Of a stretch of DNA of 61,092 nt, positions 1 through 8,626 are shown one piece after another. The notes under the pieces were generated by a model. It saw only the letters and a list, made by a program, of their open reading frames with translations, was not told where the DNA came from and ran no database searches. A program made the position numbers and the translations under genes. Each line of letters begins with the position of its first letter. Within the stretch, counting starts at the first letter, position 1. Origin of the DNA: Streptacidiphilus anmyonensis (GTDB lineage Bacteria > Actinomycetota > Actinomycetes > Streptomycetales > Streptomycetaceae); the NCBI RefSeq assembly GCF_000787855.1, contig NZ_BBPQ01000003.1, forward strand, positions 8,760-69,851, in the 5' to 3' direction.

Positions 1-1196
1 TCGCCCAGGCGGGCGGCGCCCACCGCGCGCGCCCGGCGCTCCTCGGGCGGGCGCAGTTGCAGGGACCGACGCAACGCCGCGACCGCGCCCGCCCGGTCGC
101 CGAGCGCGCTGAGCACCTCCGACTCGTGGTGCTCGTGCGCCGCCCGGTGGTACTCGCCGCCCCCCTCGGAGCGGCCGAGCAGCTCCGCCGATCGCTGGAG
201 CACGGTCAGCGCGCGTCTGCGATCGCCGCGCGCGGCCGCCGCCACGGCCAGTTGGCCCGTCACCGAGGCGGCGAGCCACGTCGGCAGGCGGACCCGCTGT
301 GCGGAGGCGGCCTCGGCCAGGTCGAGGGCGTGTTCGCGGTGGCCGAGCTCCTGGGCCTGGACGCTGAGGGCGCACAGTGCGGCGGCCTGCCCGGGAGCGT
401 CGTCGGCCTCGACCGCGAGCAGAGTGGCGGTCTGGTAGTAGCCCTGGGCGACGCCGTGCCGCTGCTCGTCGAAGCACATGGACCCGGCGAGGCAGGCGAG
501 CGCCGAGGAGACGAGCAGCAGCTCGCGTCGCGCCTTGGGCGCGGCCGGCGCGGCGAGCCACGCGGCGACGCTGCTGCGCAGGAAGCCGGTGAGAGCGGCG
601 CGCGAGTGACCGCCGCCGAAGGCGGAGTCGACGGTGGTGAAGGTGCGCAGCATGTCCTGCGCCGACCGGACGTGCGCGACGGTGACCCGGTCGTTCGACG
701 TGCCGGAAGCGTGGGCGGGTCGGGTGGCCGCGCTGTGCGGGGCGGCTAAGGGGAAGGAGGCCGGTGCGCCCAGCCGGTAGGGGCGGGTGCGCTGCGCCGC
801 TGCGTCAAGCTCGGTGAGGTCCAGCAGGGCCGTTCGGGCAGGCGGAACGTTTTGCCGGGCGCCGGCCCCGATCCGGGCGTCCGCCGCGCCGTCCGTCCCG
901 CCGTCCGTCCCGCCGTCCGCCACGGCGGTACCGGGGACGTCCGCGGCGGCGAAGCCCACGTCGGCGAGGCCGAGCTGGCGTCCCACCTGCCGGGCCAGGG
1001 CCTCGGCGACGATGGAGGCGACGGCCGTCGGCGGGCGCGTGCCGCCCATCCAGTGGGCGACGGAGGTGCGGTCGTACCGCAGCGTCAGGCCGATCTCGGC
1101 TCCCGCCCGGTTCACGGCGCGGGCCAGTGCGGCCCCGCTCCAGCCGACCTCGTGGGCGAGCGCCCGCAGGCGTGCGTTGGGGTGCCGTGGCGCCAT
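1..1196 (-). CDS. HTH/TPR-like transcriptional regulator (3' end beyond window)
   Basis: The minus-strand frame is open from ATG at 1196 to the window edge, giving 398 residues without a stop. The N-terminus (MAPRHPNARLRALAHEVGW...) followed by a WMGGTRPP segment near residue 50 resembles the atypical Xre-type HTH of streptomycete regulators in the NsdA group, which carry an alpha-helical TPR-like body; the remainder is Ala/Leu-rich and helical. Residues around 95-105 form a low-complexity Gly-Thr-Asp stretch encoded by 12-bp repeats near 891-920. Family membership is inferred from the N-terminal pattern. The effector and targets cannot be read from sequence. The plus-strand frames over this interval are shadows. 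Confidence 0.7.
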   Translation of the reverse strand, partial: MAPRHPNARLRALAHEVGWSGAALARAVNRAGAEIGLTLRYDRTSVAHWMGGTRPPTAVASIVAEALARQVGRQLGLADVGFAAADVPGTAVADGGTDGGTDGAADARIGAGARQNVPPARTALLDLTELDAAAQRTRPYRLGAPASFPLAAPHSAATRPAHASGTSNDRVTVAHVRSAQDMLRTFTTVDSAFGGGHSRAALTGFLRSSVAAWLAAPAAPKARRELLLVSSALACLAGSMCFDEQRHGVAQGYYQTATLLAVEADDAPGQAAALCALSVQAQELGHREHALDLAEAASAQRVRLPTWLAASVTGQLAVAAAARGDRRRALTVLQRSAELLGRSEGGGEYHRAAHEHHESEVLSALGDRAGAVAALRRSLQLRPPEERRARAVGAARLG

Positions 1197-1683
1197 GGTC
1201 GTGCGGACCTCCGGTCCTGGTGGGTGCTGACGGTGCCGGCATCGGTCGCGGGCCCTCGTCGGATTCATGGACCGTGCGCCCCCGCCTGACGCGCGGCCGG
1301 CGCAGCGCACGGGAGCACGACCGGGCGCGCTCCCCGAGCCGCGTGCAGCGCATGACAAGTCGTGTGCGATCACTGACCCGATCTTGTTCGACGTGCGCAC
1401 CTCGCATCCTCGGCCGCAAGGCGATCACGTCGGCTTGCCAGTCGACCAAGATCGATCAAGCACGCTCGATCGCGGCGTCGAAGCCGGGGGAGAGAGCCAG
1501 CGCGCGAGGGGGGTGCGTCAGCGCATGTTCGAGCGCGTACTGAATCGGCGTGCGCCCCCCGCGTGACCCCTCGTCTCCACCATCCGGGCCAGCCCGGCGC
1601 GCGCCCCGCCCGGGCCCGCGCGATGCTGACGATCCGACGGCTCGTCACCCGAGCCGCGCCCTCCGGTCAGAGAGGAACCGGTG
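1197..1683. other. Divergent intergenic region without a convincing gene
   Basis: About 490 bp separate the divergent regulator (start 1196) and the DUF4389 gene (start 1684). It holds an 8-bp inverted repeat (CGATCTTG at 1379-1386, CAAGATCG at 1447-1454) with a long spacer. On the minus strand a short stretch near 1470-1570 reads vaguely like a frameshifted ankyrin repeat end, too short to call. The strong ribosome binding site AGAGGA at 1671-1676 belongs to the next gene. Confidence 0.5.
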
Positions 1684-2487
1684 ATGGCACAGCAGGAGCT
1701 GTGGGCGCCCCCGCCCCCGATGCCGAACACCGAGGTGGTCCCGGAGCTCGACCTGCCCGCACCGGACGCCCAGCGCCGCTGGACCATCCTGCTGCGCTGG
1801 CTGCTGGCGGTGCCGCAGTACGTCGTGCTGGTCGTGCTCGAGATCATCGGGTTCTTCGCGGTCGTGGTCGGCTGGTTCGCCGCCCTCGTGCTCGGCCGGC
1901 TGCCGGGGCCGATCGCCCGCTACCTGGTCGGGCTGCTGGTCTACCGGACGCGCGTCTACGCCTACAGCATGCTGCTGGTCGACCGGTACCCGCCGTTCGC
2001 CTTCGACGCGCCCGGCTACCCCGTGCAGGTCGACGTGCGCCCGGCCGAGCTGAACCGGCTCGCGGTGCTGTTCCGACTCATCCTGATGATCCCGGTGGCG
2101 ATCCTCCAGAGCCTGGTCACCTCCGGCTGGTACGCGCTGTGCTTCTTCTTCTGGCTGATCGCGCTGGTCCTCGGCCGCCTGCCGGAGCCGGTCTTCGGGG
2201 CGACGGCCGCGACCGCGCGCTTCGCGATGCGCTTCGGCGCGTACGCGTCGATGCTGACCGCGGCCTACCCCAAGCGCCTCTTCGGCGACGAGTCGCTCGC
2301 GCTGGTCGAGCGGCGCTCGGCGAGCCGGCCCCTGCTGCTGTCGGGCGGGGCGAAGGTGCTGGTGGTCGTCTTCCTGGTGCTCGGACTGGTCAACGTCGGC
2401 TGGAGCTCCGCGGTGCAGTCGCAGGACAACGGCACCACGACCACGACCACGACGGTCACCACGGTCGGCGCCGGTCCCATCCGCTGA
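1684..2487 (+). CDS. DUF4389 domain membrane protein
   Basis: A 267-residue membrane protein. After a Pro-rich start there are paired hydrophobic segments at about residues 35-65 and 130-165, each followed by a similar amphipathic stretch (LVLGRLPGP / LVLGRLPEP), and a last transmembrane helix near 220-240 with a Thr-rich tail. This internal duplication and the phrase PPFAFDAPGYPVQVDV are typical of DUF4389 proteins of actinobacteria. The function of the family is not known. ATG 1684 is preferred over GTG 1681 because AGAGGA ends 7 nt before it. It is followed by tenA after 43 bp, probably in the same transcript. Confidence 0.8.
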   Translation: MAQQELWAPPPPMPNTEVVPELDLPAPDAQRRWTILLRWLLAVPQYVVLVVLEIIGFFAVVVGWFAALVLGRLPGPIARYLVGLLVYRTRVYAYSMLLVDRYPPFAFDAPGYPVQVDVRPAELNRLAVLFRLILMIPVAILQSLVTSGWYALCFFFWLIALVLGRLPEPVFGATAATARFAMRFGAYASMLTAAYPKRLFGDESLALVERRSASRPLLLSGGAKVLVVVFLVLGLVNVGWSSAVQSQDNGTTTTTTTVTTVGAGPIR

Positions 2488-2530
2488 CCCGGGGCGGCTG
2501 CGCCCGGCCGGATATGGCAGGGTCTGCGGC

Positions 2531-3208
2531 ATGAGTCTCACCGACGAGCTGTGGTCCGACATCGAGTCGATCTACGCCGAGATCCTCGCGCACCCCTTCG
2601 TGCGCGGGCTCACCGACGGCACCCTGCCGCGCGCGGCGTTCCGGCACTTCGTCGAGCAGGACTCGCTCTACCTGCGCGACTACGCCCGCGCCCTCGCGCT
2701 GTGCGGGGCGCGAGCCCCGCAGACCTCGGCGCTCCAGGCCTTCGTCGAGGACGCGGTGGGCGCGCTCGCCGCCGAACAGGAGATGCTGGCCGGCTTCGGC
2801 GCGGAGCTGGGCGACGAGCCTCCCCCAGCCTCCGGCCGGGGGTACCCCCAGGAGCTCGTGCTGCCCACCACCCGCGCCTACACCAGCCACCTGCTGGCCG
2901 TCGCGCACGGGGGCAGCTACGCCGAGGCGGTCGGCGCCGTGCTGCCGTGCTACTGGATCTACGCCCGGGTCGGCGAGCACCTGCTCGCCAAGTCCTCCCC
3001 GGACCCGCTCTACGCCCGCTGGATCGCCGCCTACGGCGACGAGGCCTTCCAGTCCGTGGTGCGCCGCGTGCTGGAGCTGACCGACGCGCTGGGCGCCGAG
3101 GTCTCCCCGGTCGAACGGGACCGGATGCGCGAGCGGTTCACGACCTCCTCCCGTTACGAGTGGATGTTCTGGGACGCGGCGTGGCAGGGCGAGCGTTGGC
3201 CCGTCTGA
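2531..3208 (+). CDS. tenA: TenA family thiaminase II / thiamine salvage protein
   Basis: 225 residues, the usual TenA length. The fold-typical features are visible: HPFVRGLTDGTLP near residues 21-33, an FVEQDSLYLRDYARAL helix at 40-55, the catalytic cysteine in LPCYWIYARVGE (Cys140), and the late conserved SRYEWMFWDAAW (Glu210). TenA proteins hydrolyse thiamine or base-degraded aminopyrimidines to salvage the pyrimidine of vitamin B1 in the cytoplasm. No other thiamine gene is nearby. Residues 98-108 (PPPASGRGYPQ) lie just before the conserved PTTRAYTSHLL helix and are encoded by a C-rich/G-rich palindromic repeat, which looks like an in-frame insertion in a surface loop. Confidence 0.88.
   Translation: MSLTDELWSDIESIYAEILAHPFVRGLTDGTLPRAAFRHFVEQDSLYLRDYARALALCGARAPQTSALQAFVEDAVGALAAEQEMLAGFGAELGDEPPPASGRGYPQELVLPTTRAYTSHLLAVAHGGSYAEAVGAVLPCYWIYARVGEHLLAKSSPDPLYARWIAAYGDEAFQSVVRRVLELTDALGAEVSPVERDRMRERFTTSSRYEWMFWDAAWQGERWPV
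2819..2852. repeat. Streptomycete-type palindromic repeat inserted in tenA
   Basis: An imperfect palindrome in which a run of C then AGCC faces GGCCGGGGG and then CCCCCAGG. Similar short elements are scattered through streptomycete genomes, usually between genes (recalled, not searched). Here it lies inside a coding region, keeps the frame and adds about 11 residues before the conserved PTTRAYTS helix. Confidence 0.55.
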
Positions 3209-3909
3209 CCCCGCCGACCCCGTTGGCCCGGCCGGCCCGGCCTGGAAGGCGACGCGTCGCGCTGACCCTGCTCGCCGCGACGGTCGTGGCGGCCGGCGCG
3301 GTGACGGCGGTGCTCGGGGTCGCCCGCGTGCAACACCTCGCCTCGCACGTGCTCACGGGAGCCGATCCCTTCGCCGCGCTGTCGCCCGTGCTCGCGGCCG
3401 CGCTGTTCCTGCTGCTCTACGCTGCCGCCACGGTCGTGCTGGTGCCCAAGCCGGTGCTGAACCTGGCAGCGGGCGCGTGGTTCGGGTTGGCCGAGGGGCT
3501 GCCCCTGGCGGTCGCGGCGACGACCCTCGGCGCGTCGGCCTCCTTCGCGCTCGGCCGTGCGGCCCTGCGCGGGCGGCGCTTCGCGTTCCTGGAGCGGCGC
3601 GGCTGGTCCGCGCTCGACCGGGAGCTGCGCGACCACGGCTTCCGTTCCGTGCTGGCCCTGCGGCTGCTGCCGGTCCTGCCCTTCGCCGCCGTCAACTACG
3701 GCTGCTCGGTGGGCGGCACGCGCCCCGCACCGTTCGCGGCGGCGACCGCGCTGGGCGTCGTCCCCGGCACGGCCGCGCTGGTCCTCGCCGGCGCGACGGC
3801 CTCCGCCCCCAGCCAGACCGGCACCTGGGCCTCGCTGGGCGCCCTCGTCCTGCTGACCGCCGTCACCCTCGCCCCCCGCCTGCGCCGCCGCGCCCCGCTG
3901 CCGCGGTAG
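3196..3909 (+). CDS. TVP38/TMEM64 (SNARE-associated/DedA-like) membrane protein
   Basis: About 237 residues with a basic N-terminus, a first membrane segment near 16-36, further ones around 60-110, and the family core near 140-180: RLLPVLPFAAVNYGCSVGG, followed by a small-residue membrane segment. This matches the TVP38/VTT domain of integral membrane proteins, which act in lipid scrambling or small-solute movement; the bacterial role is uncertain. The start is not certain: TTG 3196 has AGGG six bases upstream and overlaps the end of tenA by 13 bp, which suggests coupling; GTG 3181 or TTG 3223 are alternatives. A GGCCCG/CGGGCC hairpin at 3909-3924 may end the transcript. Confidence 0.8.
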   Translation: MARLTPPTPLARPARPGRRRVALTLLAATVVAAGAVTAVLGVARVQHLASHVLTGADPFAALSPVLAAALFLLLYAAATVVLVPKPVLNLAAGAWFGLAEGLPLAVAATTLGASASFALGRAALRGRRFAFLERRGWSALDRELRDHGFRSVLALRLLPVLPFAAVNYGCSVGGTRPAPFAAATALGVVPGTAALVLAGATASAPSQTGTWASLGALVLLTAVTLAPRLRRRAPLPR

Positions 3910-3940
3910 GCCCGGGGCCGGGCCTCGCGCCGTTCTTGGC

Positions 3941-3970
3941 CGACCGCCATGAACCGCCATGAACCGCCAT
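3941..3970. repeat. Short tandem repeat (10-bp unit, three copies)
   Basis: Three consecutive, nearly identical 10-bp units of the form GAACCGCCAT precede the gene at 4017. The unit is not palindromic and no function is evident; copy number could vary between strains. Confidence 0.6.
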
Positions 3971-4016
3971 GATGGGACGCTGGCATGATGTCCGTGACGG
4001 GGGAGGACGCGACGGC

Positions 4017-4451
4017 ATGCGCGCGATGAGGGCGCCCGCCATGGGCGGGTGGACGCGCTGGATCTGGGCGGTCGGCTTCGCCGAAGGCACGGCCGTGCAC
4101 GCCTGGTACCTGCTCCAGGGCGGCCTGCACGCCTACCGCGGCGAGCCGCCGGTCGTCCAGCTCTGGTTCCAGGCCCTGCTGTTGCTCGACCCGCTGGTCG
4201 TGCTGCTGGCGCTGCGGAGAGCCCCGGCGGCGGCCTGGCTGGGCGCGGTGGTGATGCTGGGCGACCTGGCGGCGAACTGGTGGGTCTGCTGGGCCGACCT
4301 GCTGCGCCACCCCGCCGCCTACGCCCGCCCCTACGGCCTGTCGGCCATCACGGCCTTCGGCCTTTTCGTGCTCGTCACGGCCGTTCCCCTGCGGCGCGCG
4401 TTCACGGGTTCCGGCGTTCTTCCGCGCGAGGCCGCTCGACCGGTCGGCTGA
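4017..4451 (+). CDS. Small membrane protein of unknown function
   Basis: 144 residues with four predicted membrane segments (about residues 10-28, 45-65, 68-88 and 103-125) separated by short polar loops, including RHPAAYARPYG near the end of the third segment. I do not recognise a named family. The ATG at 4017 was chosen because a strong GGGGGAGGA lies about 9 nt upstream; an earlier ATG at 3969 lacks a ribosome binding site. The gene is convergent with the ABC permease, with a shared hairpin between them. Confidence 0.7.
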   Translation: MRAMRAPAMGGWTRWIWAVGFAEGTAVHAWYLLQGGLHAYRGEPPVVQLWFQALLLLDPLVVLLALRRAPAAAWLGAVVMLGDLAANWWVCWADLLRHPAAYARPYGLSAITAFGLFVLVTAVPLRRAFTGSGVLPREAARPVG

Positions 4452-4454
4452 GGG

Positions 4455-4482
4455 GCGGGCGCGTCGACGGCGGCGCGCCCGC
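4455..4482. terminator. Bidirectional hairpin between convergent genes
   Basis: GCGGGCGCG at 4455-4463 pairs exactly with CGCGCCCGC at 4474-4482 over a 10-nt loop, between the stops of the membrane protein (plus) and the ABC permease (minus). Confidence 0.6.
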
Positions 4483-4487
4483 ACCGG

Positions 4488-6869
4488 TCACTCGTTGTGC
4501 AGCACCCTGGCGATCGTCAGGCGCGCCGCCGCTCGGGACGGGACGAACGCGCCGAGGGCGGCCAGGGCGACGCCGGACAGCACGAGCAGGACCAGACCGG
4601 CCGGATGCCAGACATCCCGCATGGAGGGCGGGAAGTCGATGCCGCCGCCCCGGCCCGTCAGCGGCAGGACGAGGGCGTGGGCCAGGACGCCCAGCGGCAC
4701 CCCGACCACTCCGCCGACCAGGCCCAGCGCGGCCATCGAGACGACCGTCATCGCCGTGACCTGACGTGGCGTCATGCCGATGGACTTGAGCACCCCCAGA
4801 TCCCTGCGACGCTCCCGTGTGTTCAGGACGACGGTGTTGAACACCCCGAGCGCCGCCACCGCGCCGAGCAGCAGGGTCAGCACCGAGGCCGAGCCGACCG
4901 CCGTGACCGACGCGGCGTTGACCGTCTCCTTGGCCGACGGGTGGAGGCCGGGGTCGGCGGCGCGCACCGCGCGCTGGTAGGCGTCGACGCTCGTGCCCGG
5001 GGCCAGCTTCACCAGGTACTGGCGGCCCGTGACGCCGGGGGCGAGCGCGGTCGCGGTGGTCCAGTCGGTGGAGAGGTAGTCCGGATCGCCGGAGAGGCTC
5101 TCGCCGACGACGGTCACCCGCTCCTCCCGGCCCGCCGTCCGCAGGGTGAGCCGGTCTCCCACCGAGAGGCCGTGCAGGTTCAGGAAGCCCGGGGTGACGA
5201 CGACCTCGCCGGGGCCGTCGAACCACCGGCCCCGGACCACCATCGTGCCGAGGTCGGACGAGGTCCCGCGGTAGGCCGTCAGCGTCAGTCCCTGGGCCGC
5301 CCCGGCCAGGCGTACCGGCACGTACGCGGACGGCGTCACCTGCGTGGCGCCGGGCAGCGCGGCGAGCAGTGCCTGGATCTGCGGGTCGGTGTGCGTCGGC
5401 GGGGTCGTGCCCACGTCGGCACGGCCGGCGTTGACGACGACCTGGTAGGCGCCGCCGCCTTCCGCCGCGTCACCGAACGCGGTGACCGTGGCGGCCAGCC
5501 CGGTCGAGAAGGTCACCGTCGTCACGCCGAGCACCACCGCGGCGAGCGTCAGCGCGCTGCGCCCCGGCCGGGCGAACGGCAGGCCCAGACCGAGGCTCAC
5601 GGAGCGCGGCAGCCGGGACCCGGTCAACGCGCGCTGGATCCGCAGGGCGCGCCCCCCGCGCTGCACGCTGCCCGCGCTGACGGCCCGCGCGGCGGGCAGG
5701 CCGCGCGCCCGCAGGGAAGGCGCGAGCGCGGCGAGCAGCACCAGGGTCGGCACGCCCAGCAGGGCGACGATATCGACCCACGCGCTCAGTCCCACGCTGT
5801 CCGCGAGGTAGGCGCCGGTGATCCCGTTGCCGAGCAACTGCTCCATCAGCGGTTGTTCCGTCAGGTCGCCGAGCACGACGCCCAGGGCGCAGCCGACCAG
5901 TGCGGGTGCCGAGACCATCACCAGATAGACCGCGACGACCTGGTTCGGCGTGAAGCCCAGCGCCTTCAGCATCCCGATGTGGCGGAAGCCGGAGACCACC
6001 GCGCCGCTCACCACGTTTCCCACGATCAGCACGGCGACGAGCAGGCCGAGGATGCCGAAGACCATGAGGAACGGCACGAAGGCGTTCGGACTGCTCTCGG
6101 AGCGCCGCTCCAGGCTCAGGTAGGACTCCGAGGCGGTGAGTGCGCCGCGCGGCACGGCGTCGGCGACCGCCCGCACGTCGGCCGCGACCTCGGCGTCCGT
6201 CCCGGCGTGGGCGAAGCGGTAGAGCATCTGCACCGATTCCGGGTGCAGCGCGGCGATCCGGTCCGGGGCGACCCACGCGTCCGCGGACTCGCTGACGCTG
6301 GACGCGAGACCGACCACGGTGAACCGGACGCCGGACAGGACCACCTGCCGTCCCAGCGCGGCGTGCGTCCCCTCGCCCAGGATCCCCGGCGGGGAACTGA
6401 ACACCACCTCTCCCGGGCCCGCGGCCCAGCGACCCGCCCACAGGTTCACCCGGTCCACCGACCCGCCGGGCCCCGCCCGGCCCACGACCGTGACCGGGCC
6501 GGGGACATGGGTGACCACGGTGCGGTCCAGCGTCGCCAGCGCTTCGGGGAACGGGCCCGCGACGGCCGTGACGCCCGACGCGTGACCGGTCGCCGCGAGC
6601 TGCGCGGCCGAGACCCTCCCGGCGTCGAAGGAGGCCGTCACCTGTGAGCCCCGCTGCTGCGCGAAGGCCCGGTCGAACGGCGCGGACGCGGCGTCCAGCA
6701 GCCCGAGGGCGACCACGATCGTCATCGTCGACACCAGCACCACCACGCCGATGACGCCGGTCTGGAGCTTCCTGCGCCGTACCGCCGCACGGGCGACGGC
6801 CCATACGGCCGACGTGGCCCCCACGGTCCCCACGGCCCTCACAGTCCCCACAGCCTTCACAGTCCTCAT
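4488..6869 (-). CDS. ABC transporter permease, FtsX/MacB family (double FtsX domain)
   Basis: 793 residues. Residues 1-50 carry the first membrane helix (TGVIGVVVLVSTMTIVVALG), a large extracytoplasmic domain follows, then a three-helix FtsX domain around 255-390, another helix near 450, a second extracytoplasmic domain, and a final FtsX domain from about 660 to the end with the motif RRRDLGVLKSIGMTPRQV. This is the layout of lipoprotein- or antibiotic-type exporters that work with a MacB-like ATPase. The ATG at 6869 overlaps the stop of the ATPase gene (ATGA), so the two are coupled. The next genes upstream, in the opposite direction, encode a two-component system, an arrangement common for inducible peptide or antibiotic exporters. 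The substrate is unknown. Confidence 0.88.
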   Translation of the reverse strand: MRTVKAVGTVRAVGTVGATSAVWAVARAAVRRRKLQTGVIGVVVLVSTMTIVVALGLLDAASAPFDRAFAQQRGSQVTASFDAGRVSAAQLAATGHASGVTAVAGPFPEALATLDRTVVTHVPGPVTVVGRAGPGGSVDRVNLWAGRWAAGPGEVVFSSPPGILGEGTHAALGRQVVLSGVRFTVVGLASSVSESADAWVAPDRIAALHPESVQMLYRFAHAGTDAEVAADVRAVADAVPRGALTASESYLSLERRSESSPNAFVPFLMVFGILGLLVAVLIVGNVVSGAVVSGFRHIGMLKALGFTPNQVVAVYLVMVSAPALVGCALGVVLGDLTEQPLMEQLLGNGITGAYLADSVGLSAWVDIVALLGVPTLVLLAALAPSLRARGLPAARAVSAGSVQRGGRALRIQRALTGSRLPRSVSLGLGLPFARPGRSALTLAAVVLGVTTVTFSTGLAATVTAFGDAAEGGGAYQVVVNAGRADVGTTPPTHTDPQIQALLAALPGATQVTPSAYVPVRLAGAAQGLTLTAYRGTSSDLGTMVVRGRWFDGPGEVVVTPGFLNLHGLSVGDRLTLRTAGREERVTVVGESLSGDPDYLSTDWTTATALAPGVTGRQYLVKLAPGTSVDAYQRAVRAADPGLHPSAKETVNAASVTAVGSASVLTLLLGAVAALGVFNTVVLNTRERRRDLGVLKSIGMTPRQVTAMTVVSMAALGLVGGVVGVPLGVLAHALVLPLTGRGGGIDFPPSMRDVWHPAGLVLLVLSGVALAALGAFVPSRAAARLTIARVLHNE

Positions 6870-7600
6870 CCGGCCCGCTCCAGGCTGCGCTCGCCGACCA
6901 CGCGGCCGTCGGCGAGGTCGACGACGCGGTTGGCGCACCGCGAGGCCAGACGCCTGTCATGGGTGACCAGGAGCAGCGTCTGGCCGATCTGGTTCAGGTC
7001 CAGCAGCAGGTCCATCACCTGTTCGCCCGCGTGGCTGTCCAGCGCCCCGGTCGGCTCGTCGGCGAGCAGCAGTGCCGGACGGTTCATCAGTGCCCGTGCC
7101 ACCGCGACCCGTTGGCGCTCGCCTCCGCTCAGTACCGCCGGGTACGCGTTGCGGCGGTCGGCGATGCCGAGCTCGTCCAGCAGCTCCTGGGCGCGTCGGC
7201 GCGCCTGCCGGGCCGGAGTCCCGGTCAACTGGGCGGCGAGGGCGACGTTGTCGAGGGCCGAGAGGTCGTCGAGCAGGTTGAAGAACTGGAACACCATGCC
7301 GATCCGGCGACGCCGGAAGAGCGCGAGACCGGTCTCGTCCAGCCCCGTCAGGTCGTCGCCGTGGACGACGACCCGCCCGGAGCTCGGCCGGTCCAGGCCG
7401 GCCACCATGTTGAGCAGCGTGGACTTGCCGCAGCCGGAGGGGCCCATCACCGCGACCGCCTCCCCGCTGCGGATCTCCAGGGAGACCCCGTCCAGCGCCG
7501 TGGCGTCGCCGTACTCCTTGCGCACGTCCTCCAGTCGCACCACCGTCCTCGGCGGCGAAGGGGCGTCGGGGGCGGGCTTGTTCGCTGGTCGACTCGTCAT
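6866..7600 (-). CDS. ABC transporter ATP-binding protein (MacB/LolD type)
   Basis: 244 residues with all nucleotide-binding motifs: Walker A GPSGCGKST (53-61), Q-loop Gln105, signature LSGGERQ (157-163), Walker B LLLADEP (177-183), D-loop GALDS and the H-loop His near 211 (LVTHDRR). The FFNLLDDLSALDNVALAAQL stretch after the Q-loop is typical of the MacB/LolD subfamily that partners FtsX-type permeases. It powers export together with the overlapping downstream permease. ATG 7600 has little ribosome binding site, so an upstream ATG at 7642 remains possible; the extra 14 residues do not look conserved. Confidence 0.9.
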   Translation of the reverse strand: MTSRPANKPAPDAPSPPRTVVRLEDVRKEYGDATALDGVSLEIRSGEAVAVMGPSGCGKSTLLNMVAGLDRPSSGRVVVHGDDLTGLDETGLALFRRRRIGMVFQFFNLLDDLSALDNVALAAQLTGTPARQARRRAQELLDELGIADRRNAYPAVLSGGERQRVAVARALMNRPALLLADEPTGALDSHAGEQVMDLLLDLNQIGQTLLLVTHDRRLASRCANRVVDLADGRVVGERSLERAG

Positions 7601-7735
7601 GCCAGGAAACGTAGAGCCGGCGTCGCGGGCCGGGCATCCCACCCAGGTTGCAACCGGGCCGCCTTGTCATCCCGTGGATGTAGGCGCGTGCATCCGCCGT
7701 AGGACGCGCGTCGCGGCAGGATCTGCCAGGGTGGC
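7601..7735. promoter_or_regulatory. Divergent promoter region, ABC exporter / two-component system
   Basis: 135 bp between divergent starts. It contains two related blocks (TGTAGGCGCG near 7679 and CGTAGGACGCG near 7699) that could be half-sites for the adjacent NarL-type response regulator. This is a candidate only; no consensus for this regulator is known to me. Confidence 0.35.
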
Positions 7736-8626
7736 GTGGTGCGGGGAACATGGTGGGACTGGCTGGTCGGCGCCCTGGTGGCGGCCTGCGTCGGGGCGGG
7801 GTGGCTGGCAGCTGCCTGGGCGCGGGAGCGCCGTGCGCGGCTTCGGGCCCTCGGCGATCGGGGCTGGCTGCTGGAGCGGGAGCGGGAGAACGCGGCACGG
7901 GCCGCCGTCGCGGCGGAGCGGGCGCGGATCGCACGCGAGCTCCACGACATCGTCAGCCACAACGTCAGCCTGATGGTCGTTCAGGCGAGCGCCGCGCGGG
8001 AGGTGCTGACCGTCCTGCCCGACGAGGCGGCGTCGGCGCTGCGCGCGGTGGAGGACGCGGGACGCGACACGATGACGGAACTGCGGCACCTGCTGGGCCT
8101 GCTGGCCCCCGCCCAGGACGGATCCGAGCCGGAGGAGGACCAGACGTCCGTGTCTGACGGCCCGTCCTTCGGCCCTTCGCAGGAGGGCCCGCTGGGGTTC
8201 GACGGACTCGGGCCGCAGCCCGGTCTGGACCGGCTCGGCTCGCTGGTCGACCGGGTCTCCTTCGCCGGGGTACCCGTCGAGGTGCGGATTCTCGGCACGC
8301 CCCGGGGGCTGCCGGCCGGCGTGGACGTGACCGCGTTCCGCATCGTGCAGGAGGCCCTCACCAACGCGCTGCGCCACGGTGACGGCGGCGCAGCGGAGGT
8401 GACGGTGCGTTATGCCGATGCCTCGCTGCGGGTCGAGGTGCTCACCACCGGCTCCAGCGTCCTCTCCGGTGGGGCCGCGCCCGCCGCGTCCGCCAACCCC
8501 GGCGCGGGACGCGGCCTGACGGGACTGCGTGAACGGGTCGCCGTCTACGGCGGCGACCTCGACGCCCGCCGCCGTCTCGGCGGCGGCTACCGCGTCCGAG
8601 CCCGGATCCCGCTGGAGCGCGCATGA
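7736..8626 (+). CDS. Sensor histidine kinase (NarL/DesK-type, HisKA_3)
   Basis: 296 residues with a single N-terminal membrane helix (about 8-28) instead of the usual four or more, then the dimerisation/phosphoacceptor segment ARIARELHDIVSHNVSLM with phosphoacceptor His70, and a HATPase_c domain with the N-box LTNALRHG near 208 and GRGLTGLRERV near 265. It should autophosphorylate and transfer phosphate to the co-encoded response regulator. The absence of an extracytoplasmic sensor suggests that it senses within the membrane or via the adjacent ABC exporter, as in intramembrane-sensing kinases (inference). The GTG at 7736 is the first possible start; the stop overlaps the next gene (ATGA). 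Confidence 0.88.
   Translation: MVRGTWWDWLVGALVAACVGAGWLAAAWARERRARLRALGDRGWLLERERENAARAAVAAERARIARELHDIVSHNVSLMVVQASAAREVLTVLPDEAASALRAVEDAGRDTMTELRHLLGLLAPAQDGSEPEEDQTSVSDGPSFGPSQEGPLGFDGLGPQPGLDRLGSLVDRVSFAGVPVEVRILGTPRGLPAGVDVTAFRIVQEALTNALRHGDGGAAEVTVRYADASLRVEVLTTGSSVLSGGAAPAASANPGAGRGLTGLRERVAVYGGDLDARRRLGGGYRVRARIPLERA

Noticed and set aside
57-749. Long plus-strand open frame over the first regulator
   Set aside because: Antisense shadow of the minus-strand HTH/TPR-like gene; its Arg/Gly-rich composition is typical of the complementary frame in GC-rich DNA.
1450-1570. Possible ankyrin-repeat remnant on the minus strand
   Set aside because: A phrase like GGRTPIQYALEHAL can be read, but it is short, needs a frameshift to extend and has no second repeat.
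4497-6647. 716-codon plus-strand open frame
   Set aside because: Shadow of the ABC permease, which has clear FtsX domains, membrane helices and an ATGA overlap with its ATPase.
7679-7710. Two TGTAGG-like blocks as a defined response regulator operator
   Set aside because: The blocks are only loosely alike and the binding site of this NarL-type regulator is unknown; kept only as a low-confidence control region.
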